Assembly: GCA_012845835.1 (NCBI GenBank)
Contig: JABAKD010000108.1
Span: 1,094,001 to 1,158,000 of the forward strand
Length of the DNA stretch: 64,000 nt
Source: Undaria pinnatifida
Taxonomy: Eukaryota; Sar; Phaeophyceae; Laminariales; Alariaceae
Reading direction: 5' to 3'
This document shows positions 12,133 through 22,865 of this stretch, piece by piece. The position numbers were made by a program, and so were the translations under genes. Below the pieces are notes generated by a model, which did not search any database, was not told where the DNA came from, and saw only the letters and a list, made by a program, of their open reading frames with translations. Every line of letters starts with the position of its first letter. Position 1 is the stretch's first letter.

Positions 12133-13262
12133 AAAAATAAAAATACACTCCAGCTGTGAGATCGAAGATTTTGTCGAAACTCATGTTTGCAAGCTGTGTG
12201 TGATATGTACTCCGATCGCGCGTATTACGGGTTGTGTGTCCTCACTAAGGGTATAGGTCGGCGACTCCCCTTGGAATTTCAGTGTTGCCTATCAGAGGGT
12301 CAACAGGGTGATGTTAGTTAGTCTGTGCGCGGAAACTATAAAACGCGTTTTTGAGGGGGATAAAATCTGAAAACTGTGGAAGGAAATGCATGAGTTTAAC
12401 AAGTATATTCTGTAAGTGGTACAACCGGTGAGGAGAGGGCGGAGTTTTTTAGGGCGTGTGGGCCTGGGTTTGAACAACAGGGAGCGGGGGGGGAGGGGGA
12501 GGGGGCGGAAACGGGCGGGGCAACTCAATCTTTGCGTGGAAACTGTAAATCCGTTAAGGGGACGAACCTGACGGTTTTGGAAGGAATGCACCAGTTTATC
12601 ATGTATATCCTGTAAGTCGTACAACCAGTGAGGAGAGTGCGGAGTGTTCGAGGGGGTGGGGGGGGGGGGGGGGGGGTTGGAGCAAAAGGCTTTTTGACAG
12701 CTTTAGGTCGGATAGATGTAGAGGCTTGCTATACGCGTGGTGCTAGGTCTAGGCGGTGGTGCGGGTGGTGGGGGAGGAGGGGGCGTTGGAGGGGGGGGGG
12801 GGCGGGGGGGCGGATGAATTGGAGCAACGGCATGGATGGCTAGAAAGATAATGCGGTGATATCAACTGCGTGGAAGGTTTATTACTTTGGCAGATTTCGA
12901 TTTTAGGTGGGGCGTTAGAGCAAGAGGGAGCGGGGAAAAAGAGGGGAAAAGAGGGGGTTTGGGGGGGGAGGGGCGAAAGGGTTTTTAACAGGTTTAGGTC
13001 GCATAGATGTAGGAGCTTGCTATGCGCGTGGTTCTAGTTCTAGGCGATGGTGCAGGTGGTGGAGAAGGAGGGGGCGTTGGGTGGGGGGTGGGGGGGGGGG
13101 GGGGTCAATCAAAGCTACGTCATGAATGGCTAGAAAGGTAATGACTCGGTATCAATTGCGTTGCAGTGTTTATTACTCTGGCCGATTTCGATTTTAGACG
13201 GGGCGTTTGAACAAGAGGGAACGGGGGAAAAAGAAGGTTTATGGAGCGGGAATGAATCTTAG
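12133..13262 (+). repeat. Poly-G repeat family A, forward copy
   Basis: It starts at the conserved 'tacactccagctgtgagatc' right after the family E end. It contains two 'ggaaact.taaa' subunits, several long G-tracts (12658-12676, 12790-12805, 13081-13103) and the 'tttattactctgg' end module three times. The G-rich strand always has the same orientation relative to the start. Confidence 0.8.
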
Positions 13263-13266
13263 TAGG

Positions 13267-15690
13267 TACAAGGGCTCCGCATGGGTGCCTGCATTCGCCG
13301 GCACCCATGCTTCGGGTAGGGCAGGGCAGCACTTCGAGTTGTTTGATTCAATACTTGGTACAGTAAACAAAGTCACCACATGTGTCCACGCATAGCGTGA
13401 AGCCGGCGAGGATGACGGGGCAGGGTGCTCAGAGCATGTTCTGGTCGACTGTGATCGCGAGTCTTCCGTCTGTAGGACGGGGGTGTCCCTCGAGCTCAGG
13501 GACAGTGGTGCTGTCATCACCGTGGCAGCGAGTGGGAAACCGTCGTTCGCGGGCCCAACGTTGCCACCAAAAGGGCGCACGTCCTGCCGACGACGCCAAA
13601 TTGTGATGGAGTCGTGGTGCGCGATGGTGAGAGGGAAAGGGCGCAGGGGTATCAGCTTCGCTTGGAGACAGCACTGGTTCTTCTTTGTTGATTTCTTATT
13701 ACTGGCGTTGAGCTATGAGAAGCTCGAGGAGACAGGAAAGGAGAAGGAGTGAGAGCATGGGGGTAGGGTGAGGCTCACAGAGTTCGCTTCACCCTCCAGC
13801 ATTGCTGCTGTGCACTCTTCTGGACCTTTATCTATGGAACGTACAAGGAACTTTCTCCTAGGTGTTCTATATTCCCATGAGCGCTTAACGCGCTTACTTC
13901 TACCTATCTTGTCCAGAGGAGGAACGTTCCATTACCGAGAACGCTCTTGTTGTATAAGCTAGCTAGATTCTACGGGTTGTCCTCTCCACTCAGAATATTC
14001 CGTTTTAGAGAATCTTCTTGTGGCCAATAGACCGTAACTCTGCGGACTATCTTACCGAATCTATTGCCAGCTATACTGACACTCTATTACACCACACACA
14101 ATCATACTCTGCACGTACAGTATGTAAGGTAATGCCAAGAGTTCGATAGAGACTAACAATCATGACAATATACTGCTATTAATAGCTACCGTTTTTTTAA
14201 TGAGTCCGATTCCGAGCTTCATTCATCAGATTTTGATCGGATAAATCCGACCACACGCCGACTGACCCTTTATTCTGGCGACGAAACATCTCGAGTGCGT
14301 TTCTTATGATAGTTTAACTCAATCAAGCATCCGGGGCCAGTGAGGTGACTGGCCATGTCCGCTGCGTGTTCTCTTCGTAGCCACTGAGAGACGCGCACTT
14401 AGCCAGCTTCTGAAATATACAATGCATGATATAATCGTATCATCTTGGCCCGAGCCTCCCAGATCGACTGTGTGTTGTCTGATCGTGGAGAAACGTGCTG
14501 ACGTTGTTTTAGGCGCTAAACACGGTGGTATGAGTGCCGTCGTCATTCAACTCCTCGAATATTATTGCAATGCTGCTGCTTGTTGCTAGCTGTGTGGATC
14601 GCCCACTTCTTGTAGATACAGTACGCGACTACAGCGCTTTCGATTTTGACAGCTAACTACTTCAGACTCGCCTTTTACTAGACGAAAATAAAACATGTCA
14701 GTTTCGTCTGATCGCTCACTGGACAGGACTCATACACAAATTAGGCGCCACCCGGGCACGATAGGGTCACCTGCCGGGATCGGAATCCATCCACACATGA
14801 TACCTCTCCGCACGGTATGGAAATCCCAACCCCACCGGCCGACTTGCTGATTGGCCATGTTTCGCATGTTGAGCCAGCTCCACTTCGAGAGGATATAGGG
14901 TCCCATCCCCGGTCTAGAGGTCGTTCCACATCTCTAAAACTTCCATCAACCGGGGAAGCAAACCGAGCTTTCTCGGGTTGACACCACCTTGCACGGTGAG
15001 AAAACCGCAATCCCATTGGCTAATCGCTGTTTGGTTCGAGCTCCACAGCGCTGTCCTAGGCGGATAGAGGTCCATCAATGGGCGGCATTTCTGTCGCACG
15101 CGGGGAAGATAGGGTCCCATCCCCGATTCATGAATCCCCCGAATCTCTACAGCTCCAAAACTATGGAAACGATGACGATGACCTCCCGTGTCGACACCAC
15201 TCCGGACGACGTGGAACTCCAACCATATTCGATTACCGCTGATTGGCTGGGGTTCGGACATAAGGGCAACGCCACCATGAGAGGGTTTAGAGTCCTGTGC
15301 CCTTTCCAGAAGCCCTGAGAAACCGGGGACGATAACCGATTTCTCCCGCGGGTCGACACAGCCCCGCACGATGGTGCGACAATCATCTATTTTTCACATT
15401 GGTTTATCGTCTTGAGTGGCTGTGCAGCTCGTAGAGCCAGGGACAACCGGGGAGGAGATAGACCAGCAAACGGGCGGGGTGCGTTTCGACGCACCCGATG
15501 AGGATAGGGCCCCATCGCCGTTCCAGAAATCCTTCCATACCCAAGCAACTCCAACAAACCGGGGACGAAAACCGACTTTTCCCGGGTCGACACCACACCG
15601 CACGGTGTGGGAGCCTCAGCTAGCTGAGGTTCGTCTACAACGCCAGCACCACAGAACAGGGTCCAAGCCCGGTTCAGAAATCCTTCAAGG
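13267..15690 (-). mobile_element. Family E element, full-length-like copy with a nested insertion
   Basis: Read from 15690 to 13267 it matches the plus-strand copy at 56567-58720 over its whole length. The first half is 4-5 diverged units of about 180-200 bp, each with 'caccgtgcggggtgg', 'gataggatcccat' and a CCAATCAGC motif. A unique middle follows, then a hairpin (arms 13310-13300 and 13289-13279, 11 bp) and the end CCCTTGTA. Without the 711 bp insertion both copies are about 1.7 kb. No transposase is present. Subterminal hairpin plus fixed 3' end recalls Helitrons, but the CTRR end is absent. Confidence 0.7.
13381..14091 (-). mobile_element. 711 bp LTR-type insertion in family E, 5 bp TSD CCACA
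   Basis: Family E sequence stops after 13376-13380 (CCACA) and resumes at 14092-14096 (CCACA). The insert begins TGTGTCC and ends ATTACA, so it has TG...CA ends. On the minus strand it reads TGTAATAG... and contains 'CCATCACA' followed by 'TTTGGCGTCGTCGGC' near 13602-13587, like an LTR end plus a tRNA primer-binding site. It is either a solo LTR of 711 bp or a ~490 bp 5' LTR with ~220 bp of internal sequence. The TSD is seen; the class is inferred. Confidence 0.65.
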
Positions 15691-16034
15691 TATTTTCAAC
15701 TAGAAAAAAATGGGGCAACTCGCGCTACTGCTGAATTTTTATTCGTATACCCCAACCCCGCGGTACGCGGACTTTTCATTTGACCCCCTGCCTCGATACC
15801 TCCCCCACAGAGTAACCCAACCTTCGATCGATCGGCTCGGCCGGGGTTCGTGGATAGAGGAAACACCACTCACGAAGAAGTTCAGCAAGTTCAATGACTA
15901 TCATCTCATATTAGCCTGTGATTAGAGAAGTTGTACGTGGACCAATTGCATAATATACAGCAGTCGGTCCAGATCGAGTCGATCGGTGCAACTTGCTTGG
16001 GTATCGTATTGTTACAGCATCAGTAATACACTTC
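15691..16034. other. No gene recognised
   Basis: About 340 bp between the family E copy and an inverted SINE. Nothing identifiable. Confidence 0.3.
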
Positions 16035-16425
16035 ACTTCTTTTCTTTTTCCCATCCCATTTATTGTGATGCTCGCACTACCCTCGCCCTCCCAGTAGTAT
16101 AACTCAGATCCGGGGTCATATAGTGACTCAGATCCGGGGTCATATAGCGGGCTCCCCTCCCCCATCCCCACTACGGTACATGCCCTAATTTTTATCGCGA
16201 GAAGAATTCAGCATTTTCTTCCCTCGACGATTCGCGTCGAATTGTACCTACTAACGCTGCTAGGTGATTTCAGCAGTTATTTGATCCTTGTTTTCTCGTT
16301 TACTTCTGCAAGTAAATAAAGTCAACAAAGCTCACAACACGGTGGTTATTTAACTCAAGGACCAACGTTACTAATGGTATTAATAGTTTAACCCCACTAG
16401 ACTACGCGACCGGCTCTATATCACT
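16035..16425 (-). mobile_element. tRNA-derived SINE (type B), inverted copy
   Basis: The reverse complement of the SINE at 10978: A box at 16403-16393; the B box region is degenerate (ttgagttaaata at 16359-16348); body to 'ccccggatctgag'. A 20 bp piece including that motif is duplicated in tandem (16101-16145). It lies head to head with the type F SINE head that starts at 16428. Confidence 0.7.
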
Positions 16426-16427
16426 CA

Positions 16428-17420
16428 CTGTCCCGGTGGCGTATCAGGTTATCCTCGAGCCTGATATAGGTCGATTTCGTGAGTTCGAATCCCCCCTCTA
16501 GTTCGTACTCGTATACATCTTCGTGGGCCCTTTTCTTGTGCACTAATTGACTTGCAGAAAGCGCGAGAGCGCGAGTTAACAACGTTCGATGAAAAATCGA
16601 CGATCAGTGAGTGCTGAACCCTATGCGCCAAAAAAAATGAAGGCAATAACCGGGGGGGGGAAAGGAGGACATCTGTGGTCACGGCTTGTATGTCCAGAAG
16701 CTGGAAAGTAGAAGTGTGCCGAAAAAAAACAAAACTCACTAAAAGAGATGATCAATCAGCAACCAGCAGCAAGGAGCACGTCAAGTACGAAGCAACACAA
16801 ACTTATTTGTCAGTTACGTACCAACACGACCGCTTGCACTTGACCGGCAAACGATTACAGCAACGGAGTCAGGGACCACAGCAACAACAAAGCACACAGC
16901 CTATATGTCTCTTTTTTGGAAGAGTCTTCTCGGGGGAAAAAATACCAAAAAAATGATGCGATACCGGGACCAATGCATGCCACTCACTGGTTTCTTCCGT
17001 GGATACTGTCTACTTACTACGACTTTCGCGTGGCGCAGCTTAACAACAGGAGGAACGATTCTTTTTCCTCTTGTTTTTTGTGTCGAAAGTGTATGGTGCA
17101 CCCTCGCTCCATGCCATAAAGTATGTCATAGACAAAACACATATTGTGTGTGATAGAGCATCGCTGTGTGTGGTCTTACTCGCATGTAACTACTGCGAAA
17201 TATATTGCTTGCACGAGAGTACAAGTCATGTCGATTTGTCCGAACTTGTATAATACCACCCTCGATGCCCGGGGACTCAGCCACTCGCAATGCTGCTGTG
17301 TGGATTTTTCTGTGGCAGTAATCGTAACCACTACTACCTCCTTCTCGTTTTAGTCATGCGTCCGCTTGCTACGTCTATATCCATGTATGTATGTACGTGT
17401 ACCTATACCGAAATTCAATA
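16428..17420 (+). mobile_element. Family F element with tRNA-like head
   Basis: Head: A box TGGCGTATCAGG (16437-16448) and B box GAGTTCGAATCC (16481-16492). The ~900 bp body passes through 'gttgctgaaccctatgcgc'-like and 'cttgaccggcaaacg' blocks and ends near 'gactaaaacgagg' in its reverse copies. Other copies: 40794-40172 and 39668-39005 (minus), 38850-38640 (head side only), 55245-54590 (tail side only), 41085-41320. No coding frame is conserved between copies, so it is a non-autonomous composite. Confidence 0.65.
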
Positions 17421-17840
17421 AATAAATGCACTACTATGATACCTACTGTAAGGTTATAGGTGGGGACAGAGTGTCCCCAGCAGGTTTGCCAATTGAGCAG
17501 GTCCTCGGAGAGTACTCTCTTTCTTTTCCTTCGTAGAGACGTTGCTTTATTCGATCCCACCAGAGCCCCGGATAGCTTCTGATATCGGAGGCACGTGCCT
17601 CCGATCTATTCCTAACTTTCCTGAATATAAAACGTCAACCTAATCATACGAAACGCATCCGAATAAATTCGGATAATTACAGGCCGTTCGAGGCCGTATC
17701 TTAACACTAGCCCACCCTGACGAGTCGCATATGCAGAAATATGGGAGATGCGGGGAAACTCCGGTTCTACGAACTAGACCATGAGTAGAAGAGGCGGCTC
17801 CTCAAAACCCACTCCCACACCTCTAACCGTCTGGCTATGG
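17421..17840. other. No gene; perfect 22 bp palindrome
   Basis: 17584-17605 is a perfect palindrome centred on GGCACGTGCC. It contains the E-box/G-box core CACGTG. Just after it comes 'ccgaataaattcgg', another short palindrome (about 17649-17662). No gene is seen. Confidence 0.5.
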
Positions 17841-18600
17841 AGCCAGGAACACGCGAAGCAAAGCAGTTAAAAGAAGCGCAGACTCTACAACAAGGCAAAA
17901 GTCACCCATTAAACACCCTGCCGCGTGCCGCCGGCGTGGCGGGGGGGGAACCGGAAAAGGCTCTAGAACCTGCCGCATGTCGCCGGTGTGGCGGGGGGGG
18001 GCAGGAAAGGCTCTACGGCAAAGCAACCACAGATAAGGAACTATGGCGAGGCGAGCCCTCGTCGATATGGAGGGGAACACAGGCGCCAACACAAGGGAGA
18101 AGTCATGCGAAAAACCTCCCGCGGGCCATCGGCAAGGGGTGGGGTTAGACGAGGAAACGACAAATACCCGGGATGGAAGGTGCAACACATACAGCCCCGC
18201 TAGGGGGGGAAGGGTTTAGACGAAAAAACAAAGTAGAACAAATACAACACGCAAAATATAAAAGATGACACACAGACCCGTACATAGCCCTGTACCACGT
18301 TACGCGCGAACAGGGTACCCTGGTCGCCCCCCGGCCTTGGGCTGAGGAGGGCGTCGGCAGGGCGAAATCAAACAATGACGAAAAAGCGACAGCCCTGCGC
18401 CTTAGATAGCGGCGGTTTACCCGAACCCTGGCCCAGCACTGAGCAGGGGGTTCGGCAGGACCAAACGAAAAAAGTAATGGGAAGAACCGCCCCAAAATCC
18501 GACGAAGACTTTCAGGACACTACGTTAACCCAAAGACGAAGACTCAAACCTCTTAACTCCAAAAAAATAAAGAACTATCGAGGAGCGGTGGCGGCTTGAA
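17841..18600 (-). other. Downstream (3') flank of gypsy relic 1, possible LTR/UTR
   Basis: It lies directly 3' of the integrase relic on the minus strand. It contains a ~57 bp tandem duplication ('ctgccgc.tg.cgccgg.gtggcgg', 17918-18010) and a TATA-like 'tttatattttgcg' on the minus strand near 18255. No matching second LTR was found in the window, so an LTR is only suspected. Confidence 0.4.
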
Positions 18601-18602
18601 AG

Positions 18603-19587
18603 TCAACTGGCCACGACCGCGCCCCGAGATTCATCTACGTTACGTTGGATACCAAGAGGAAACGCACTGGCGATGTGAACTTGCAGGCACCAAGAGCCTC
18701 GTACGGCTCCCATCGAAGTCGTGTAGCGGGCCGGCGGAAGAGGAAGTTTAATCGGTCCCGGGTCGTCCAGAAAGCGGACCAGGTATACCTTGTCCTCGGT
18801 GGTGCTCGCGCTGATTTTCCCAAGCCACCATAACCCATCGTCTCCCTTGTACCAAAAGTGGGCTCGCTTAGGAAGTACTGTGTCGTGGTAGCGACGGAGC
18901 CAATCGGCGCGGGGAACACAGGCGTAGCCCGGCGCTAGGAAACGTTCCCCGTTGTTGCGGGAGAGCTCGCGCTGTGCCGCCCCGATCCGCATTTGGCGGT
19001 AGAGGCGGTTGGTTTGGCGGTGCTGGTCCGGGGTTCCGGCTCAATAACGCAAGATGTGGGAGCGGGAGAGGTGGAGGTCCATTTCCCGCTCCCAGGAAGG
19101 TTTGGAGAGTCCCGCCCGATGCGTCTTGTATAGCACCGCGATGACGCCACCTCGCCCCCGTACCGACTGATGGCCAGTGATCTGCTCCACCTCCAGCCGT
19201 TGGAGGGGAGTCGAAACGTTGTCTTGAGTGACGTGGTACGGCGGGGACTTCTTGGAAAAGTTGTTGAGCACGTACTGCGTCAGCCCCGCCGGTAGGTATT
19301 AGGGCATGTCCCCACTGTCGTGGCGGTTGGCGCAGGGTTGGAAGCGCTCGATAGCCACACGCCGACGAGCGTCCGAACCGGGCAGGCCGGAAGGGAGATC
19401 CAAATAGAGGAGGTTGCTCCCGAGCGGCGAACCGTCCGGGGTCTCGGCGGCGGAGCAGGAACCGACTGCCAGAATCTTGTACGGGCCCGTCCAGTTGAAC
19501 GCGAGTGTGGCCTTGAGTACCCTGGCGTCGGTGTTTGCCTTCACACCCTGGTGGATGGTAGAGGCGGAATTGTACACCTATGCCCAA
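18603..19587 (-). pseudogene. Gypsy integrase C-terminal tail: chromodomain-like plus Tudor-like module
   Basis: Three frames in order carry one protein: ANTDARVLKATLAFNWTGPY... (about 19540-19300), a chromodomain-like segment with LEVEQITGHQSVRGRGG and EPSWERE-type residues (19271-19041), then FWYKGDDGLWWLGKIS and YLVRFLDDPGPIKLPLPP (18992-18603). The last part has the aromatic-rich look of Tudor/Agenet modules that read histone marks. In chromoviruses such tails steer integration toward chromatin marks. Frame changes near 19290 and 19000 show this copy is dead. Confidence 0.75.
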
Positions 19588-19823
19588 CCACCCACAGCGA
19601 AGTTAGGTGCTGGACGCAGCGCGTCGGCGAGGGCGGAGTTTCTGCGGTCAACACGGGAAACGGTGAGGGCGTGGTGTGGGCGGACAATGTCGTTCGCGTG
19701 CTTTTGCCGGTTGGTGTCCAAGTCGCAGTAGGCCAGGTGGTCACGGGCCAGACTCTGGTGTCCCACGACACCAGTGCGGTCGAAAGCCGTCAGGAGGAGC
19801 CGTGGGAGTCTGCCCATGTGGAC

Positions 19824-20830
19824 CTAGTTGGGCGCCAGACCCGTCACCGCGCTAACGGAATTGTTGTAAGCCAATTCTACGTGAGGCAGATGCAAGTCCC
19901 AATCGTCTTGTCGCTCGTTGACGACCATAGCCAGCATTTGGGCTATAGTGTGGTTTACTCGCTCAACGCCCCCGTTACAGTTGGGATGATAGATAGCAAG
20001 CTTGTGCACACCCAACAGCTGATATGCAGCTTGTGAAAGCTTGGAGCAGAACTGCAGTCCGTTGTCCGAGAGTACGGTGCGCGGGCACCCCCACAAGGTG
20101 ATTATTGGTTCACCAGGATATTGGTTGTACCCTCCGCGATGAACTCAGTGGCAGTGACGTCGAACATGTCGGCCCGACGCCTGAGGCGATCGGTGAACAG
20201 CAGGATGTCGGTGTTGCCTCGCGGAGTGACCGGAACGGGCCGAATTAGTCAACACTGACGGCGGCACCTGGACCTTCCGGTAGAGGCATTGAGATGATGG
20301 GCCAGCGGACAGTCAGCCATGGGCTTTTCCGCGCTTGGTACTTCAAGCAATGGCGAAGCCACCACCGGGTGCACACATTCATGCCAATCCACCAATAAAA
20401 CCGCTCCAGCATGCGCAACGTGCGCGTGGTGCCAAGGTGACAAGAGGCCGTCGAGTGACAAGCTTGCATGATCCAAGGGCGCATGGGCAGGGGAACGTAG
20501 ATGCGAACTGGCTCGTCGTTTAGCAAGCAAGGAGCTCGCCTCACAGAGTTGGGTTTGTCAGACCTTGTTGGTGGCAGTGTCGGGTTACGGACGAGTAGGA
20601 CGATGTCGTCGTCGGTTGTATGTAGTCGACCCTTACCCGTCAGCTCCTTGAGGTCTGAGAGGGATGGACGCTTGTGCGAGAGGTAGCACGCCAAAAAGTC
20701 GGGCGGCAGGACCGATGGCCGGCCGATAAAAACGTAACGCATCATGGCGTAGCACGTCGGCTCAGCGTTCTGCTCTCGCTTCCAATTGTCATGTGAATAA
20801 CGCGCGACGGAATCGGCGAATCGCAATTCA
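19824..20830 (-). pseudogene. Gypsy integrase zinc-binding domain and catalytic core (broken)
   Basis: The zinc-binding part reads CHSTASCHLGTTRTLRMLER ... RHCLKYQARK (about 20480-20320), where the second of the two usual Cys is replaced. The core pieces are 'SVD' (first Asp, ~20250), 'TVLSDNGLQFC' (second Asp) and 'YHPNCNGGVERVNH' (catalytic Glu), with 'DWDLHLPHVELAYNN' after it. A stop follows the first Asp and at least one frameshift separates it from the second. It would join target and element DNA if intact; this copy cannot. Confidence 0.85.
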
Positions 20831-21495
20831 GCAGCGTTGCCGCGGGCGTCCGACCTTGTATATGCAGTCGGCGTGTCACCAGGAGAAGGCGTGAGCCGTA
20901 AGAGAGGAGTTCCCTTATTGGGTCTGCGTGGTCGCCGTCGGACGGTAGTGGCACCGTGCGGACCGGCGAGTCGACAAGAGCAGGGGTCGCGGCGGCGGGC
21001 GGAGCCGGTCGCGGCCGTGGGACTCGCGGCGGGGTTGTACCTCGCCTGGAAGATGGACGAGGGGCCCCGCCGGGCCCAAATCCATAATCTACAGCGGGGG
21101 TGCATTACCCGTTGCTGTTGCTGTTCGTCGGCGCGTCGTCGACGACGGAGGGGCTGGAGCGCCAAGCAAGGCGGAGACGAACACAGTCGAACCGGTGGTC
21201 GCGGCGGGGCCGTCTCCTCTGTAGAACTCCGGGATATATAGGTCGGCTGTGCGATGGGCGTCGCTGCAGCCAGGGCTTCTGCGGAGCCCGTGCCGCCCTC
21301 GATGGGTATGGCAAAAGCCGAAGTGAAAACGGTGTCAGCGGCAGGCGAAAATGACCCGCGGCGGGTACAGCCTTCGGTAGTGGCGAAGGAGGCAGAAACA
21401 CGAGCGACGAATCTCCCCGGGAAAGCAGAAAGGCCGTCAATCCTTCTACGTGGCTCGTGTGTGCAAAAATCGTTAAATGCGGTAGAGCTGACAGG

Positions 21496-21660
21496 GAGCC
21501 CACCCAAGGCAGCATGTTCAGTGCGGGGCACGAGCCCACCCAAGACAGTGCTTTCGGCGAGGGGTTCGAGTCCACCCAAAGCAGTACTTTTGGTGTGGGG
21601 CACGAGCCCACCCAAGGCAGTGCTTTCTACGAGGGGCACGAGTCCACCCAAACCGACCCC
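21496..21660 (-). repeat. 36 bp tandem repeat, about 5 copies, coding for 12-residue units
   Basis: 'gagcccacccaa' recurs every 36 bp from 21496. On the minus strand the open frame reads units like 'ALGGLVPHTKST'. It lies in the leader of the gypsy relic frame. Length is kept in multiples of three, consistent with a formerly translated repeat. Confidence 0.8.
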
Positions 21661-21885
21661 TGGGATCGGCGAGGAGGGAGCGCGCAGCCCGCGGTTCCGT
21701 AGCAGGTAGATACCGCTATCTCCAACGGGCTTGGGGCCTGGCAACCCCACGAGGCTGAAGCTTATCAAGCCACTGCGGTCGTACTCCGTAACAGGCTCTG
21801 GAAAACAGGCCGGAAAAATCGGCGATGCCGTTGGCGCTGCCTTCGCCGTACTCGAGTGTGCAATCGAACGCGGTGACGAACTCAA

Positions 21886-22344
21886 CCTACCGCTGGACTA
21901 GTGCATTGAGGATCCCCACTTCGCCAATGCTCTCCTGTGTTTTGTAGCCGGAGGATATGCGGAACTTTGTTCCCCACAGTACCGTCGGAGGCGTTTGGAA
22001 ACCCAAGCAATGCTGCCGGTCCCGAAATCTAGGGGAGTTCAGTGCCTCTCCGAGTCGAGCGTTGCTTGACTGATATATGCGATTTTCATGGTGAACAAAA
22101 TGTCGTCCAGCGTCGCAGTACCCTCGACAAAACAGGGGCAGTGTTCTGACAGCGCACGGCCAGGGACGACGCTAGAAGCTATCTCCAAAACTTCACGGCT
22201 TTGTATTGGCTAACGAACCCGAGAAATAGGTCGGAAACGCCGAAGGGGAAGCTTTGCGAGCGCTGGCCGCTGTGAACGGCCCGGTCGCGGCGCGAACAAG
22301 ATTTCTTGGTTCTTGCATTCGCAGTGCAGGAGGCCGGGTGCGCC
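21886..22344. other. No gene recognised between gypsy relic 1 and the NADAR pseudogene
   Basis: About 460 bp. The minus frames downstream of the NADAR end (22345-22179) stay open for a while but show no further conserved motif. Nothing else is seen. Confidence 0.3.
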
Positions 22345-22824
22345 GACCCGGTCTCATTGTCGCAAATATCCTCGCGAACGGCAGAAAGTGCCTCACCGAG
22401 CAAGCTTTTCTTTTCCCCTGGCATGGGTTGTTGGCCCTAGGACCATCCGTCCGGAGACCAATGCCCCACACTGGGTCCAGAGGGCTGCATTCAGCCAGAA
22501 GCTTGTTGTCAGAACTCGAAAAGTGATTTGTTTATGGCTGGATTCTGCGTGAATTCGGCGTAGGTGCCTGATAACATGGCGTTTTGCTTCTCCCTGTCCC
22601 CAACACCGGAGTCAAAGTTGCACACGCCTCGATCGATGCCTTTGCGCGTGCTTGGACTAGGCGAACGACATGATGAGCCCCACTGCTCGATGGCCTTGGA
22701 AAAGCCTGGTCTTTTTGGGCATCATGTATTGCTCCGCGTAACAATATGGCACGCGGTCCACGGCAAACGACGAAGGGGACCACGGTGCAAAATAGGATGG
22801 GGGCTGCCAAAATAACACTACTTT
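22345..22824 (-). pseudogene. NADAR-domain (YbiA/DUF1768-like) gene, broken by frameshifts
   Basis: Read leftward from 22824: KVVLFWQPPSYFAPWSPSSF, VPYCYAEQYMMPKKTRLF, HRAVGLIMS; then in a second frame RKGIDRGVCNFDSGVGDRE and MLSGTYAEFTQNPA; in a third, LDPVWGIGLRTDGPRANNP; in a fourth, EKKSLLGEALSAVREDI. Together these cover the ~150-residue NADAR domain in correct order. NADAR proteins act as N-glycosidases on NAD/ADP-ribose-type or riboflavin-intermediate substrates. Frame breaks lie near 22660, 22512 and 22420, each a one- or two-base shift, so introns do not explain them. Either a pseudogene or an assembly with indel errors. The 5' part runs into 230 bp modules at 22866-23500 that repeat the words GLVFPEGDIADP. 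Confidence 0.85.
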
Positions 22825-22865
22825 GTCTGTGGAGTATTCGAGAGAAGGGTCAAAAGCCGTGTTGG

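Larger units (their letters stand above)
18603..21885 (-). mobile_element. Decayed Ty3/gypsy relic 1 (integrase half only)
   Basis: Read from 21885 to 18603: a low-complexity leader with 12-residue repeats, a tether region, a zinc-binding domain, integrase core pieces and a long C-terminal tail. Coding is broken by stops and frameshifts (for example a stop right after the first catalytic Asp in 'VSVD' near 20245). Gag, protease and reverse transcriptase are not found upstream, where a NADAR pseudogene lies, so the element is truncated or rearranged. Confidence 0.85.

Noticed and set aside
18868-19587. 239-codon Pro/Arg-rich frame on the minus strand
   Set aside because: A shadow frame; the recognisable integrase tail lies in other frames over the same bases.
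20245-21885. A 546-codon host gene on the minus strand
   Set aside because: Its C-terminal third is the gypsy integrase zinc-binding domain; the rest is low complexity with a 36 bp repeat. Treated as part of the retroelement relic.
22345-22824. Introns explaining the NADAR frame changes
   Set aside because: Conserved residues continue directly across each break with a one- or two-base shift; no room for an intron.
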